A stretch of 64,000 nucleotides of DNA. Origin: Alopecurus myosuroides (lineage: Eukaryota > Streptophyta > Magnoliopsida > Poales > Poaceae). Numbering within the stretch: position 1 is the first letter of the stretch; every line of letters begins with the position of its first letter. A program made the translations under genes and the position numbers. The notes beneath the pieces were generated by a model that was given only the letters and a program-made list of their open reading frames with translations, was not told the origin of the DNA and made no database searches. The DNA is taken from the NCBI GenBank assembly GCA_028641055.1, contig CM054062.1:270151765-270215764 (forward strand). Reading direction: 5' to 3'. Below are positions 31,398 through 44,117 of the stretch, in pieces.

Positions 31398-34300
31398 TGT
31401 AACATCCCAAGTATGAAAACTACCCTTTAGAATGATTGATTTCTTGTTTACTTAAGATATTGCATCATGTCATCATATTGTTGCATTTGTTCCTTTTGTT
31501 TTGCATCTGTTATGCTCTGTTTTCACAACTCAAATCCAAACCTTACTCAAACAATGTTTTCATACTTGTTCTGTTACAACTTTTGGAATAAAAATAACAA
31601 TTGAAAACAACCAAATTGTTTTCTTTTATTCCATAATGCTCACTTGTTAAGTTAATGGTTTTAATCAATCAATTGTTTCCAAATTACATTCAAAAATTCA
31701 ATACATTGTTTAAACAACACCCATGTGGGAAATTATGAAAATTACCAAAACAATCTAATCTGTTGTTTCCAATTATTTCCATGTTTGATCAACTAATAAA
31801 ATGGTGCTTTTAATTCAATTAATTAATTCCAATTTGGTTTTCAAATTCAAAGCAAAATCATCATCAACACCTCATTTGGAAATTATCAATTATCAAACCA
31901 CTCCAATAATTCTAATCCAACTAATAATAGGGTTCACCCTATTAAATGGTTGTTTCTATCAATTAACAACATATTCCAATTCAAGTCAAATATTTTTTTC
32001 AAACAAAACCAATTTGAAATTATAAAAATAATAACCAAAACTTTCTCTCATCCCTTGCTTTCCAATTAATTCTTTTGGGTCACTTTATTAAGAGGGTGAT
32101 TTCATTAATCATTTCAAATCTTAAAAATCATCTAAATTTGGTTTATTTCCAAACATCACAAAAACTCAAATAATTTTTGAAGTCCAAACTTGGTAGTTGG
32201 TGGTATTTGACATGTTAGTCTCACCCTAATATTTTCTATGAAGTTGCTAACACCAATACCCTCCAACTTTCCCTTTCTCCTTTTGTTACAAAAAAAAAAC
32301 TGCATCTCAAAAATAAATAAAAGGAGAGGAGAGGCACCTAACCAGCCCATCCCTCCTCTAACCTACCCCAAGCCCAGCCCGTTTACCAACCTGGCCCGTT
32401 ACCCCTTACCTCTGTCGCTGTCCTCTTCCTCACGTCAGCAGTACGACTGCCTCCCCTCCGTTTGATCAACCTTTGCCCGCTCGATGGCGCGCCGTACGAG
32501 CTGGCCACCCTATAAACCCTACCCCCGAGCGAGCTGGCCACCCTGCAACCCTACTCTCTTCCCTGTCGCCGCCGTTTGCTCCATCTGCCAACTCTCTCCT
32601 CTCTGCTGAACTTCTGAATCTCGCTGAAACCAACTGCCTCACTCACCGTGAGAAACACCACCTCTTCCACCTCGCCGCCGGCCTCCACAGCCACCTCGAG
32701 GCGCACCTTCCGCCGGGAATGGAAGCGCGGTTGTCCACTGGTGCTCGCCGTTCCCTCGTCGCTTGCCGGGAGGCATCACGGCGGCCGCGCCGTGCCGGAG
32801 AAGTCCGCAGCTTTTCCGTCCCGTCGCCTGAACCTCTACCACGAAACCCTCGAGGTGAGCCCTCTGCTCCTTCCCTCTCCCTCCCGGTCCGTCCGCGCCA
32901 CCTTCTGCACCTCACCGCACCAGCACGCAGCCCCACCACCGCGCGAGCCGCGCCCGTGATGCATCGAACCAGCGGCCGCCGGCCTTCTGCTCCTCCCGTC
33001 GTAAATTCAGAGAGCACAGACTGAACCCAAGTTCAGTTAACTTTCGCGCATAACTGAACCTTACCTTTGCACTCACCCTGTGTCTGTCACGAGTCGATGT
33101 TAGCCGCACTGGTAGAGAGCTTGTGCGCGCAGCGAGGCGTCCCGGGGTCGAATCCCCGCGGGCGCACCCCAATTTTTGGGATTTTTCCTCACACACCCCA
33201 CTGGTCCCACCCGTCAGTGCCCCCCTCTTGCCACGCAAGCGCCCGGTCACCCCTTGGCCCACTGGCATAGGCTGCGGCTAGGATGCTGTTCGGTGCAAAA
33301 CATTTTAACCCCTTGCTGTTTTATTTTTTTCCAATTACTTTTAAAATGGCAGAATAAACACCACATTTTAAAAACTCAATAACTTTTAATCTGTAAATCA
33401 AATAAATAAAACCTGTATATGATTTCTGTCCCAAATTTCATAATCTTTCCAATTATTCCATTTGTGTTCTGTTTTGAATTTTCCAAATACATTTAAAAAT
33501 TCAAATTTGAATAATTCAAATGCAATTTCTTAAATTCCATAACTAATGCATCTTTAATCCAATAAATGCAAATAAAATATGTTTTCCACACCATTTTGAA
33601 TACCCTATTCAAATATAAAATTTGTTTTCTGGTTTGAACAATTTAAATTGCCTAAACATTTTAAATCTTGTTTAATTCAATTAAAAATTGTCTAATATTG
33701 TTTAATTCATAATTAAATAATCCAAAGTCCAATTTCAAAATGTGAAACATGTAATCCAACTAAAATTTGATGATCTTTTCAAATATAAACTTTGTTATTT
33801 GTTTTGAACACTTTAAATTGATGAAAACAATAATTGTTTGTGTGACATGTCTAAGTAACCAAAACTTTCCAAAATTAACAAATCATTTCCAAACTTGTTT
33901 TATTCCTTTTCCTTTGCATCTATCATTGTTATTTTGTTGTTATCTTGTCATCATCATCATGCATGCATCATGTTTAACCACTTACACTTGTTAATCAATA
34001 TAGATCATTGCTTCCACCTTAACCATTTGCATCCATATGCAATTCACATTGCATATGGGTCCAATTAAATTGTGTTATCTTGTCAAGTAGTTTATTCTGA
34101 TGCATCTATTAACATGACATGCATCATCCCATGTTTGTGCACCTATGCCATGATATTGATTGTTTATCTTTCTGCAATGTTTGTTTGCTTCTTCCCGGAT
34201 ATACGACGACGTTGAGACCGACGATACTTACGACATCCCTTCTAAGGATTTAGCTCAGTACCAGGCTACTGGGTTTTGCAGGCAAGTTATCACTCACATG

Positions 34301-36047
34301 AACCACTGTGTTCCTTTCAACATTGGTTACCGATACTTTCCGTTGTTCTTTTCTGCTAAGCCTTAGTAGTAGTTGTTTCTGTTACGAACCCATCACATGA
34401 ATCCCTTAACCTTGATATTGCCTCACCTCCATACCTAAAACCCCTTGCTTGTTGCCTTAGTATTATCTAGCATGCTTAGGTTGTTTTTGCTCGAGTCTGT
34501 TACCCGTTACTTTCGGTTACTATTCCTATTACGTTGTGGGGGCTCGATGTTTAATCAATCAATCATGCTAATGTTACTATTAATAATAAATTTGATGATA
34601 AGGCACCGGCAGGAGGCCCATGAGAGGTTTTGGAGCCTGCTAGTGTCGACCCTAATAGGAAAAGGGTCTTGTCTACTGATCCATGATGAGCGCACTACCC
34701 GCATTTGGGAAGCGAGTATGGGCGCCCCCCTCAACTTGACCTGATTCGCATCTCGTCCAAATCGCCTCATTTAGTTCGTGTGTTCTATTTGCCGCATGCA
34801 TGTTTTTGCGAGCCCAGGCCAGGGTGGAACTTTTGTAGTCGGCATATAGGGGGACACGTTCTTAGAGTGCTATGAGGGTCCATTTTCTTCTGGGCTCGAT
34901 TAGCCGTGCGCCCAAGGTTCTTTGGGCTTGATGCGAGGAATGGTTGGTTGTGTAGAGTACCCCGCTTGGTGGGTTTGATTCCCATCTGGCGGGTTATTCT
35001 TGAGTGTACGGCCAAATTGGTGCAACCCTGCAGGGATAATCTTCTCGAGAAGCCGTGTTTTCCGCGGTTATGGATTACTTGGTGAAAGTACTGGCTAACA
35101 AGTACTCAGGACAACTTAAACATAACGATCAAACATGTTACACCCCATGATTAATAACTTGACTAGTAATAGGCTTATTGACACAATAATTTGAACCATC
35201 ATTAACTCAACGGTGTGAGTTATCCTCGGATTGCTTCTTTGGATAAGGGGCGAGATCCAGGATGGGTTTGTTTGAAGTTATCTTTCAGTTGGTTACAATC
35301 CTCGATCTTATCTCCTTTCTGATAGCCGGAAGTGGTAGAATCTCTGTAGTTGGTTAGCGCAGCCAGTTGCAGCATCTTTATATCCCTTTCTTTCCGTTGA
35401 ACCCAAGGCATCTGTGCTTGGTGTTGACGGGTTACACTTTGGTGAACTGTGAGTCTTGCTTGCCAGTACGTTTATGTACTGACCCCTTTGGGGCTGTGGT
35501 TTCCGCAGACCTACGTTTCCGAAGATCTACATGGTGGCTACTACGTGGAGTATGACGAGACTGCTGACGAGTAGATAGCGGACCCGGGCAGGATCCGAGA
35601 CTTCGTGGATGGGCTCCGTCTTTTCGTTTCCGGCCTCTTAGGCCTATTTGGTTCTTGTCTGTACTCAGACATGTCGAATGCTTCCGCTGTACTGTAATGA
35701 TGTATTGTTGGGGCATGTGCCCTCTGAATGATTGTATTTGCTATCTCTGCTCTAATGAGAGCCATTTGCAAGTTATTTCAATCTTTTGTGTCGTAGAGAT
35801 CTGTTGTGATATCACTTGTTAAACGCCGTTGACGTACCATGTGTGTATGGTTTGAAGTACGTCGACGGAAGTGCCTTTGATCTCTAGTGGATAGTTTACA
35901 TCGACGATGGAATAGCAGGGCTTGTGTTGTCGCGCATAAGCGCAGGCCTACCAGGAAGCTGGGACGTGGGAGCAGTTATGCCCCATAATCCAAGCATCTG
36001 CTATCCAGTTCGTACGGTGAGTATCCCCTAGAAATCAGGGTGCGACA
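31398..36047 (+). repeat. LARD-2 3' LTR, 4650 bp
   Basis: Matches 25696-30345 with about six substitutions, including positions near 32267, 32276, 32885, 33548, 35532 and 35676. The tRNA-like module is at 33101-33172 and the hairpin at 35464-35481. Confidence 0.95.
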
Positions 36048-36052
36048 GTGAA

Positions 36053-36075
36053 GCCCAAGCTATTCTCGGGGCTAC
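36053..36075 (+). other. G1-A 3' end and polypurine tract
   Basis: GCCCAAGCTATTCTCGGGGC runs up to the 3' LTR; CTCGGGGCTAC is the polypurine tract. It continues the sequence that stops at 25695, which shows that LARD-2 inserted 23 bp from the LTR. Confidence 0.85.
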
Positions 36076-36552
36076 TGATGGAGGGATATTAACCCGGTAG
36101 GCCAACTCCAAGGAATAACCCGGCCCGAAGGATGCTGCGCAGGATCCGGCTAAGGATAAAGAAACTTTTGGAAGGCCCAAGTTTGTAGGCCCAGTAACCC
36201 GGATTGTGGGTTATGGTAAAGGAAAATTAGGGTTTGTGCGCCGTGTCCGGGTAGGATCCAGGGTGCGCCTTGGAGGGTAAGCCAGGTGGTACAGGTGCTT
36301 TATAAACCGACCCCTAGGAGTAGTTGATTGAAATCTAAGAACCCTAGCAATATCGTTTGATATCGAACATCCCGTGTAACCCGAGAGTTGAGTTATTATA
36401 TTAAGATCGGAGACTCGGCGACTTTGCTTGCCAGCTACCAGATTGATTACCATCATGTTTTCCTCTGAGCTAAACCCTCTCCCAAACGCCTGTGTCGTCT
36501 TGCCCCAAGATCAGTTACCCCCGGTAACGTCTGCCGTGATTATCCCACGACA
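36076..36552 (+). repeat. G1-A 3' LTR
   Basis: 477 bp, three substitutions from 15594-16070. TATA box at 36299-36306. It ends CACGACA and is followed by TSD CGCCG. Confidence 0.94.
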
Positions 36553-37005
36553 CGCCGGCCGTTTTTCTGGTCACGCCGAATTAGGTCGCCCGAATTCATT
36601 CTAACTCATCCAATGACTTAAACATAGATTTCACTTTGCTCCCCTACTGCCCATAATCACTAATTTCACCACAAATCTAGAAATGGAATCTCCAATCTAG
36701 GCTCGGGCCGCCCAAAATTTCCGCGCTTGCCACTGACACCCGGAAAATTCTCTTTTTCCGGCTCCTTTGTTTGGAGTAGACACATGGGTAACCATCCATC
36801 TTTCCCAAATGCCTCTCAACACATAAGCACTTCATAGTTTTCGTAACGATGTTTGATACCCGGACAACTCGTAACCTTGCTCCATAGAATGATACTCGGA
36901 TAACTCTTTTACTTCCATGTCTTCTTGATATTCTTCTCAAACATTCGGATGACTCATGATTTCCGAGTCTCATTTCTTGTACTCTTCTATCTCGTGCTTT
37001 TGCAG

Positions 37006-40000
37006 GTTAATCTCATGGCTCCCAAGAGGCAGGGGAAACAACCGGCCAAGGCCAAGACCACCAACTCCATATCCGCCAACTGGGCGCGGTCCACGGTTAC
37101 GAAGGCCAAGTTAGAAGAACTGGCCGAATTATGAGTCCTCCCTTCTCAAAAGGATATCCTTTGGAGGGTGCCGGGTGATGAGACCCGGCCCACGCCCACC
37201 AATGATGAGGTAATATGCTTTGTAGAGCACGTGACCCGGGGGTTCCGTCCTCCGGGTCACCCTTTCTTTCGAGATGTTTTGAGCCACTACGGCCTCCGAA
37301 TATTTGACATAGGGCCTAACTCTGTGTTAAATATTTCCCATTTCATCGTTCTTTCCGAGTCATACTTGTGCACACCGCCAAGTTTGGATCTTTTTATCGA
37401 GCTTTTTCAGTGCAAACCGTGCCGCGAAAGCGGTGACGGGGCACTTCTCGCTTGCGGCGGGGTCTCTATCCAGCGCCGCAAGAATTCTTTGATGCCACCC
37501 CTCACTCTCAACTCCCACGTCAAACACTGGCAACTCTCATATTTCTATTGCCGAGACACCTCCCCACCCGGCCAAAAGAAACTGCCGGGTTACTCGGAGG
37601 GCCTTCTCGATATCTCCGAGACTTTCAACGCCTTTGCCCCTGACTCGGACAGGGAGGCCATCCGGCCTTTACTAGCCAAAATCTCTGTTCTGTCGGCCCA
37701 AGGTCTCATTGGGCTTAACCTGGTGAAAACTTGGGTCGATTTCCGGATCCAACCCAATTCCATCCGCACTAAGTTAATGTGCGAGTATTCGGGACACACC
37801 ACGGACTCGCTCCGGTACTCCACCCATAGCTTTGCAGCCGGAGACACCAACAAGACTATCAAGAGCTTCTTGACAGAGAAATTGGAGGTAATCCGAAATA
37901 TAGCCGGGTTGGAACCCTTCACGCGTGAGAACCCGACCCCCAAGGTAAAGACTCGGCTTTCATACTTTTATCTTCACACTTTCCACTCAATATGACTAAT
38001 AACCCTTATTCTTATATCTTCATCTCAGGCCGATGATCCCTTTTGGAAGATTAAAACTCCTCCTAGCTCTGAAACTCCAGAGGAGAAAGAAGACGCCGCT
38101 AACTCGGATGAAGGTACATTCCGAGTTTCACTTAGCTTTTTTCCTTTCTTTTTTGAAATCACTGTTGTTCATTCTTCGTTTTCCGATTGTAAATCCTGAT
38201 AACTTCCAGAACAAGAAGAGAAAGACGACGAAGAAGAAGAAACTGAAGGCATGGTGGAGTCAGCGAGTGACGAGGACGACGCTGAGCCAACAGTCAAGGT
38301 CGGAACAAAGAGAAAACCCCAAGGGGTCGTCTTCAATGTTCCATACCTTTTCCTTGCCTCTAAATCATACTTACTTGATACCATGCACAAACTAACCCGA
38401 GATCTGTCCTTCTGGTCATATCTGAAGGAACCGCTCGCGACCAAGCGCCGGGTGACTCGGAACTTTCCAGGTGATGGTGCTCTTAACCCGGGCATTTCAT
38501 CGTCTCCGGCTCAACGCGCCGGTATTTATCTAATCCTTTCTCGAATATCAAAGTCTTTCCTAACCATCTCCTTACAAGATAATTCCGTGTCTTACTTGAT
38601 GTTTTTCAGCTTCATCCGGGTCCAGCAGTGAGCTCCCCTCGGACTTCGTGGTGAATCTCGGGTAAAGTTCCCTTCCTGATGCTTTATCGCTGTTTCATCG
38701 CTTTTTTCCAGCCATACGCTAACTGCCTGCTTACATTGTCCATAGAGCCGCGGTCACTGTTAGCGATCAAGAAGATATGGAGACCGATGACCCGGATACG
38801 GAGAACCGGACTGATGATAGGCACGCCGCAGCTGGCGGGGAAGAACAACAAGTGCCACCAATAAACCCCGCCGACCGAGAGGCCGAGTATCCCATAGCCT
38901 CTCATGTACTCGAGGAGGAAGACGCTGCAGACCTGGGCGCAGGAGAGAGGGCACCAGACTCCGATACTCAAACGACCCGGATACCCTCTCGCACCAAGAG
39001 GAGAGTTCCTCCTCCAAGTCCCCAAGGTCCCGGGTCTTCCAATTTGGGCGATAAAAATTTCGACCAGATGATGAGCACTCTCCTTGCTATGAAGGCCTCA
39101 GAGAAAGATGTGCTAGAGCGCATGGCAGCGGAGCACCAGGTAATGTTACCTAATATCTCTTCTTATCCATCTAGTCCCCAAGTGCCGAGTATAATTTATT
39201 GAAATTGTGCTCGGCATTCTGCGCGATAATCAGCTTGCCATGATATCCGACTAATTCTCATACTTTGATTTCTCATAGGCACAGACCACCCGGTCCGATG
39301 AACTTTTGCTCAAGACCGAACAACTGCTGCTTGCTGAGGTAAGGCGAAGGGAGGCCCTTGAAGATGAAGTGGAAACTTTGAAGAAAAGTGTTTCCAAATA
39401 TAAGAAAAGATGTACCACTTCTCGAAGCGCACTGAAAAAGTTGTTGGAGCAAGTTACCGATACTTATCGCATCTTGCTTAGTAAGTTTCTTGATGCTGAC
39501 TGCCTTCACGCCTCTATTTTGTTACATGATACTCGGGATTAATGATATGGCCTTTCTTTGTTTCAACTGCAGGTGCTAACCTTGCAACCCCAGAAGAAGA
39601 TGCCGTTGCAAAGGCTAAAACCTTAAAAACTGTGCTCTGGACTTTCTTCGCTGGCACCAAGTATATACTGGATGCCGTGAAGTGGCCGACTGAGGTATAT
39701 CCGGGTGAAGAAAATCTTATCCAAGCTTGCTCGACTGTGCCTGCATGGATCGAGATCTGGAAACGTTCGGCGTGCCGGATTGGTATGACCCGGGCCTTTG
39801 CGCTGGCGAAGGCTTATTTTCCTAAGCTTGAGCCGGCAAAAGTGATATCCGGGTTTCCAGAATTCAAAGCAGACGGCTCCAAGTTTGGACCCAAGGACTT
39901 CAAGGCCGTACAATCCTCAGTGCGTCACTCGGCAACCGCTTTGGCCGATAGTATGGATCTGGGTACGTTAATGAGTTCGTATGATGCTGAAGGCAAGATC

Positions 40001-40258
40001 GTGAAGGAGGAAGCACCCCCACCTTTCGACATTTTGGAAAAATGGGCTGCTGATTCGGCCAGGAAGAGGGAAGAAACCGCGAAGAGGGAGGCCGAGTTAG
40101 GACCAGAGCCAACCACTTCTACACCGGCCGTCCTCCCGCCTGTCCGTCCTGATGCGAAGAACCCGGGTGATGATGCCGGGAGAGCCGCGGAGCAAGCCCA
40201 GGACCAAGACCCGGAGGGCAAGGGTAAGGGTGTGAATTCTACTCAAGAATCCGAGTAA
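37006..40258 (+). pseudogene. G1-B antisense accessory gene (Transposase_28-like)
   Basis: Exon 2 begins after acceptor TTTTGCAG (37005), ATG at 37015 (MAPKRQGKQ). A single TGA at 37132-37134 replaces a glycine codon that is intact in G1-A; the same frame then continues through CFVEHVTRGFRPPGHPFF and the conserved domain to a donor at 37945. Further exons are 38029-38113 and from 38210 (acidic and lysine-rich), then one with VPPINPADREAEYP-type linker, a coiled coil at about 39279-39480 and the last exon from about 39573, ending at TAA 40256-40258. The last exon has FALAKAYFPKLEPAK and a proline-rich tail. The first exon is 21 kb upstream because G1-A sits in intron 1. Confidence 0.75.
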
Positions 40259-41315
40259 ACAAATGCTACCACGATACCTTGGCCGTTTTGCTTCTCTTGT
40301 TCGAAACAGATATTCTTTTGTCGGTGCATCTATGCACCTTTGATACTAGTACCAAGATTTGTAACATACTTTAATTCCTTGATATACCTCGTGCCTCTTC
40401 TGGCCTCTAGATGAACTTTATATTTATCTGGTTTTTTAAGCTTATTCTCGATATCCGGCTTTCCTTATGGTTCCTTTTGTGAGACTCGGTTTCCGAGCAT
40501 CTTGGGTTCTGACAGGGGGACTTTTCTCTAAGTCCCCAAGTCCCCAAGACTCGGATGTTAGGGTTTGTTGGGCTTAGTAAAAACTTGTTTCTGTTTCAAA
40601 ATCCTCGGTCCCCAAGGCCCGAAATCCGAGTCTGGGATGTGCGGTCTTTTCTAGAGAACAAATTGTTTTTACTAAGCCCAAGCCCTAGAGCCGTTTCACG
40701 TGAGTATTGAAGTTATGCTTGATAAACGTTGAGTTTCCAGCTATTAGCCTTATACTCTGCATAACTTGTGGTTTAGATGACCCTTTTGACAATCTTGTAC
40801 TATAAGCCGGCTTTCGCGTGGATATCATGTTGTTACATCTGTACGAAAACAGGGTCAGGCAAGTCCCATTGGGCTTCATGGCTGATTGTAATCGTAAGCG
40901 AGCAAATCATGCCACTTTAGTGCGAGTCACATCGAGCTTAAGTAAGAAAAGTCAAGAAAATTTGGCTCCTTTGTCCGGTTATAAGATTGCAGCCGTACTC
41001 GTTTGCGAGTGATCGGCCCTTATAACTCATAGGCATCAAGGCCGGGTCTTTGAGTTTGCAACTGTGCTATTCAAGCAATCAGCCCTCAAGACCTATATAT
41101 ATGCAACATACTTGATGATACTGATGTACTGATAGCAATAAATAATGCTTACCTGTAATCGAAGTAAAGATCATAAAATAAGGCTTGATAACCATCTCTT
41201 TATTGATACGAGAAAGTTTTGGGTCAGCAGGCCGCCTCATTAAAAACCTTCCAGTCCCCTTAGGTACCCTGGATAGGAAAAGAGTGCGTCTGAAACCTGC
41301 TGCCCGTTGCATTGT
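40259..41315. other. G1-B convergent spacer with deletion junction
   Basis: Equivalent to 20330-21357 in G1-A in reverse order. C-rich runs such as AAGTCCCCAAGTCCCCAAG near 40530-40550 are the counterparts of the G-rich tracts. Near 41315 the RT stub joins sequence that in G1-A lies just after the pol stop, which marks the RT-to-integrase deletion. Confidence 0.65.
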
Positions 41316-44117
41316 TTAGTTCTCCTTGGGAATCTGTCCGGAACTGTCATAATCGATACACATTCTCCACTTGTTGATCTTTTTTACTATGAGTACCGGG
41401 CTTGCCAGCCAATCCGGATAAGGCGTTTCCATGACGCGGCTGGTTGTGAACGGCTGCGCAATTTCTTCTCTTGTGGTGGATTGTTTGAGGGAACCACTTT
41501 TTACGAAAGCCACCATCTTGGTATCTCGTGCTGCCTTGAGTTTTGCCCTTTCGCCTTTAGTACTCGACTTTTTCAGGGCTGTTCTGTCATCCGAGTCTGT
41601 TTGAGCCCGGTAATATTTGAGTTCCTCTTTTCTACAAGCTTGTTCAGCCATTGCTGCATCTCCTTCCTCGCACTCAGCCGCTATGTCCCGGCTTCCATGT
41701 ATGGTGATGGTCTGTTTAGGACCCGGGATTTTTAGCTGTAGATACACGTAACACGGCCTAGTCATGAATTTAGCGTAAGCCGGCCTTCCGAATAGCGCGT
41801 GATAAGGACTGCGCAATTTGACCACCTCAAAAGTGAGCCACTCAACTCGATAGTTATCCTTTGATTCCCCAAAAGCTACCTCCAATGCGATTTTTCCCTC
41901 GGGGCACGCTGAATGACCCGGCACTATCCCATGAAAAATTGTTGAACTTTTTTGTAGCTGAGACTCCTTGAGACCCATGCGTAGGAAGGTTTCCCAATAC
42001 AGTATATTGATGCTACTTCCACCGTCCATCAAAACCTTTTTCAGCTCATACCCATTGACCTGCGGTGCGACTACTAATGCTAAGACTCCCGGGTGCTCTA
42101 TTCTTTCCGGATGATCCCTTCTGCTCCATGTTACGTCCTGTTCTGACCATCTCAGGTATCTCGGGACAGCTGAGGACACCGAGTTTACCGCCTGTTTTAA
42201 TATCTTCTTGTCCTTGTTGGAACTTCCTGTAGTATGCACGTGATACTGACCCAATTGCTTGGGGTTGGCCTGGAAACCTCCTGCTCCCCCTTGGTTATTA
42301 CCTTGATTTCCAGCTGCCGGGTTACCGGCTGGGGGTGGGCCGTTGCCCGAGTTTCCACCTGGACCCAGTCCTCCTCCCCGACCTGCACCTCGCATGGCTC
42401 TGTTCACTTCCTCATTCTTCCATCTTTGTAGATCGGCGCACTGCTCCAAGGAGTGGTTAGCTGGCCTACCGTTCCTGCTGTGCTTCGGGCATGCCATTCG
42501 GAATATGTCCCAATTATTACTCGGCCTTGGTGGCCCTTGATAGTTTCCTCCGTTGTGATTCCCAGTACTAAAATTTCCTTCTGCCCTGGGTCTGGAAGAT
42601 CCGGCTTCAGTGTTGGCGACAAACTCGGAGCCTCCTTCAAACGGGCGCTTGTTCTGGCTGTTGTTGCCCGGCGCTGATCCATTGCCGGTTCTTCCGTTAT
42701 TACTTGTGTTTGCTTTTGCTTTTTTATCGTCGGTTTCCTCTTCCGTAGTGTCCGTTGCGGCATGTTTGTTGCATGCATCCATCAGTTCTCCCATTGTAAC
42801 CTCCGAAGCATTCCGACTAGATTTCATGCGAGTTAACTTTTGTACTAAAGGTGTGTACTTGCAGGTCTTTGCCATAGCTTGCAGCGCATCCTTGGGCTGA
42901 ATATCTGTAGATGAATGAAGTATTTCCATAACCCGGCGCACCCAGCTGCGCGCCGATTCTCCCTTCTTCTGAACACATCGCTCTAGGTCATCAATAGTGA
43001 ATAACTTTCTGCACGTCCCGTGAAAGTGCTTGATAAACGCAGTTTTCAATTCTTCCCATGACTTGATAGATCCTTCCGGTAGATTGGTGAACCATAACTT
43101 TGCTGCTCCTTCTGACATCATTAGATACATGAATTTGGCTTGAAGATTCTCGGACGCATTGCGAATCGACATGGCCATCTCATAACTGCTCAACCATGTT
43201 TCCGGATCCATAGTCGGCTCGTAATTCACTACTTTACCCGGTTCTTTGAACTTTTCCGGGTAAGGCTCAGCCCTGATGCTATCTGAAAGACACTTAGGTC
43301 CTGCAAGAATGGTCAAAGCTGGTCTTACTCGGGAAACGTGTGATCCTGCAGGGGGTACAGCTGGACGCGGTACTGCTGGTATCCCACCTACCGCAGACCC
43401 GGCCACGGCTCTCCTGGCTCTGGAACTGTCCACGATGGCCTGTGCTGCTGATGCTGCTGGTACTGCCTGAATGTTTGGAGGAGGCGTCATTTGCTGCTGC
43501 TCTTCCCTCCGCCGTGCCGAACTTGTTTGGATGTTGCCAGCGTTACCTTGCTGTTGGCTGACATACGGTGTCACATGCATTCCACTTCTGTGATCCGGGT
43601 AATTAACCTGTTGTGCCACCGCGGTGCGCAGCATATCTATCGCCCGCCGGGTCTCCTCTGCGTGGGGTGACTCTCTCATGGGGATTTGATTTAGTGCAAG
43701 CGTTGCCGCGTACACGTTGTCCATGGGATTGTTGTAATGACCCGCTGGTGTGTGAAAACGTGATGGTGGTTGTGGTGGTGGCGGTGGTACAGTATTGCCG
43801 GTAGTAACTCCAGTCTGTGGTGCGGGTAACCCGGCCTGCGTGTCTACCGGTTGTACTCCTCCGGTTGTCGGCTGAGGGGCGGTTCCCTGATTTGCCGCTG
43901 GAATCGGCTGATCCTGAGGCGTGATAAATAGTGCGGCCGGGTTTATGACTCCTCCCAATGCTGGCAATCTTGTTTGGTGCCTTTGATGTATTCTAGTCAT
44001 TTCCTCTCGGAGCCGGGTTTCCAGTGCATCTAGCTCGCGTTGTCGTGTGGCCATCCCTTGTCTTTCTGCTTCTACTTGCCTCCTCTGCTGCTCCAATGCA
44101 CGACGGGCTACGTCCAA
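41316..44117 (-). pseudogene. G1-B gag, protease and truncated RT
   Basis: A 933-residue frame. Residues about 1-25 form a coil. Residues about 285-440 are the retrotransposon gag domain (motifs WLSSYEMAM, AAKLWFTNLPEGSI, WEELKTAFIKHF, GESARSWVRRVMEI). A Cys/His cluster CPKHSRNGRPANHSLEQC at about 545-562 may be a modified zinc knuckle, followed by a Gly/Asn-rich linker. The protease has VLMDGGSS at about residue 690. RT starts (YPDWLASPVLIV, WRMCIDY) and stops abruptly. Compared with G1-A, RT from the WRMCID motif through integrase is missing, about 2.9 kb. Gag looks intact and in frame. Confidence 0.88.

Larger units (their letters stand above)
25696..36047 (+). mobile_element. LARD-2: non-autonomous giant-LTR retrotransposon, complete
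   Basis: 10,352 bp, with LTRs of exactly 4650 bp at 25696-30345 and 31398-36047 and a 1052-bp interior. TSD GTGAA is at 25691-25695 and 36048-36052, inside the 3' end of G1-A. I count about six substitutions between the LTRs (0.13%), so by the commonly used grass rate of 1.3e-8 per site per year the insertion is of the order of 50,000 years old. The interior has an iMet primer site, a protease fragment, a pol tail and a polypurine tract. Opposite orientation to LARD-1 and a different subfamily. Confidence 0.96.
15594..36552 (+). mobile_element. G1-A: Tat-type gypsy element lacking gag
   Basis: LTRs are 15594-16070 and 36076-36552, 477 bp each, with three differences (0.63%). TSD CGCCG is at 15589-15593 and 36553-36557. 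It is inserted in the first intron of the G1-B antisense gene in the opposite orientation. Own sequence is 15594-25690 (plus the TSD) and 36053-36552; LARD-2 occupies the rest. It carries protease, RT, RNase H, a second RNase H and integrase, but gag is deleted between about 16283 and 16300 compared with G1-B. The antisense gene is at 21358-25340. Confidence 0.95.
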
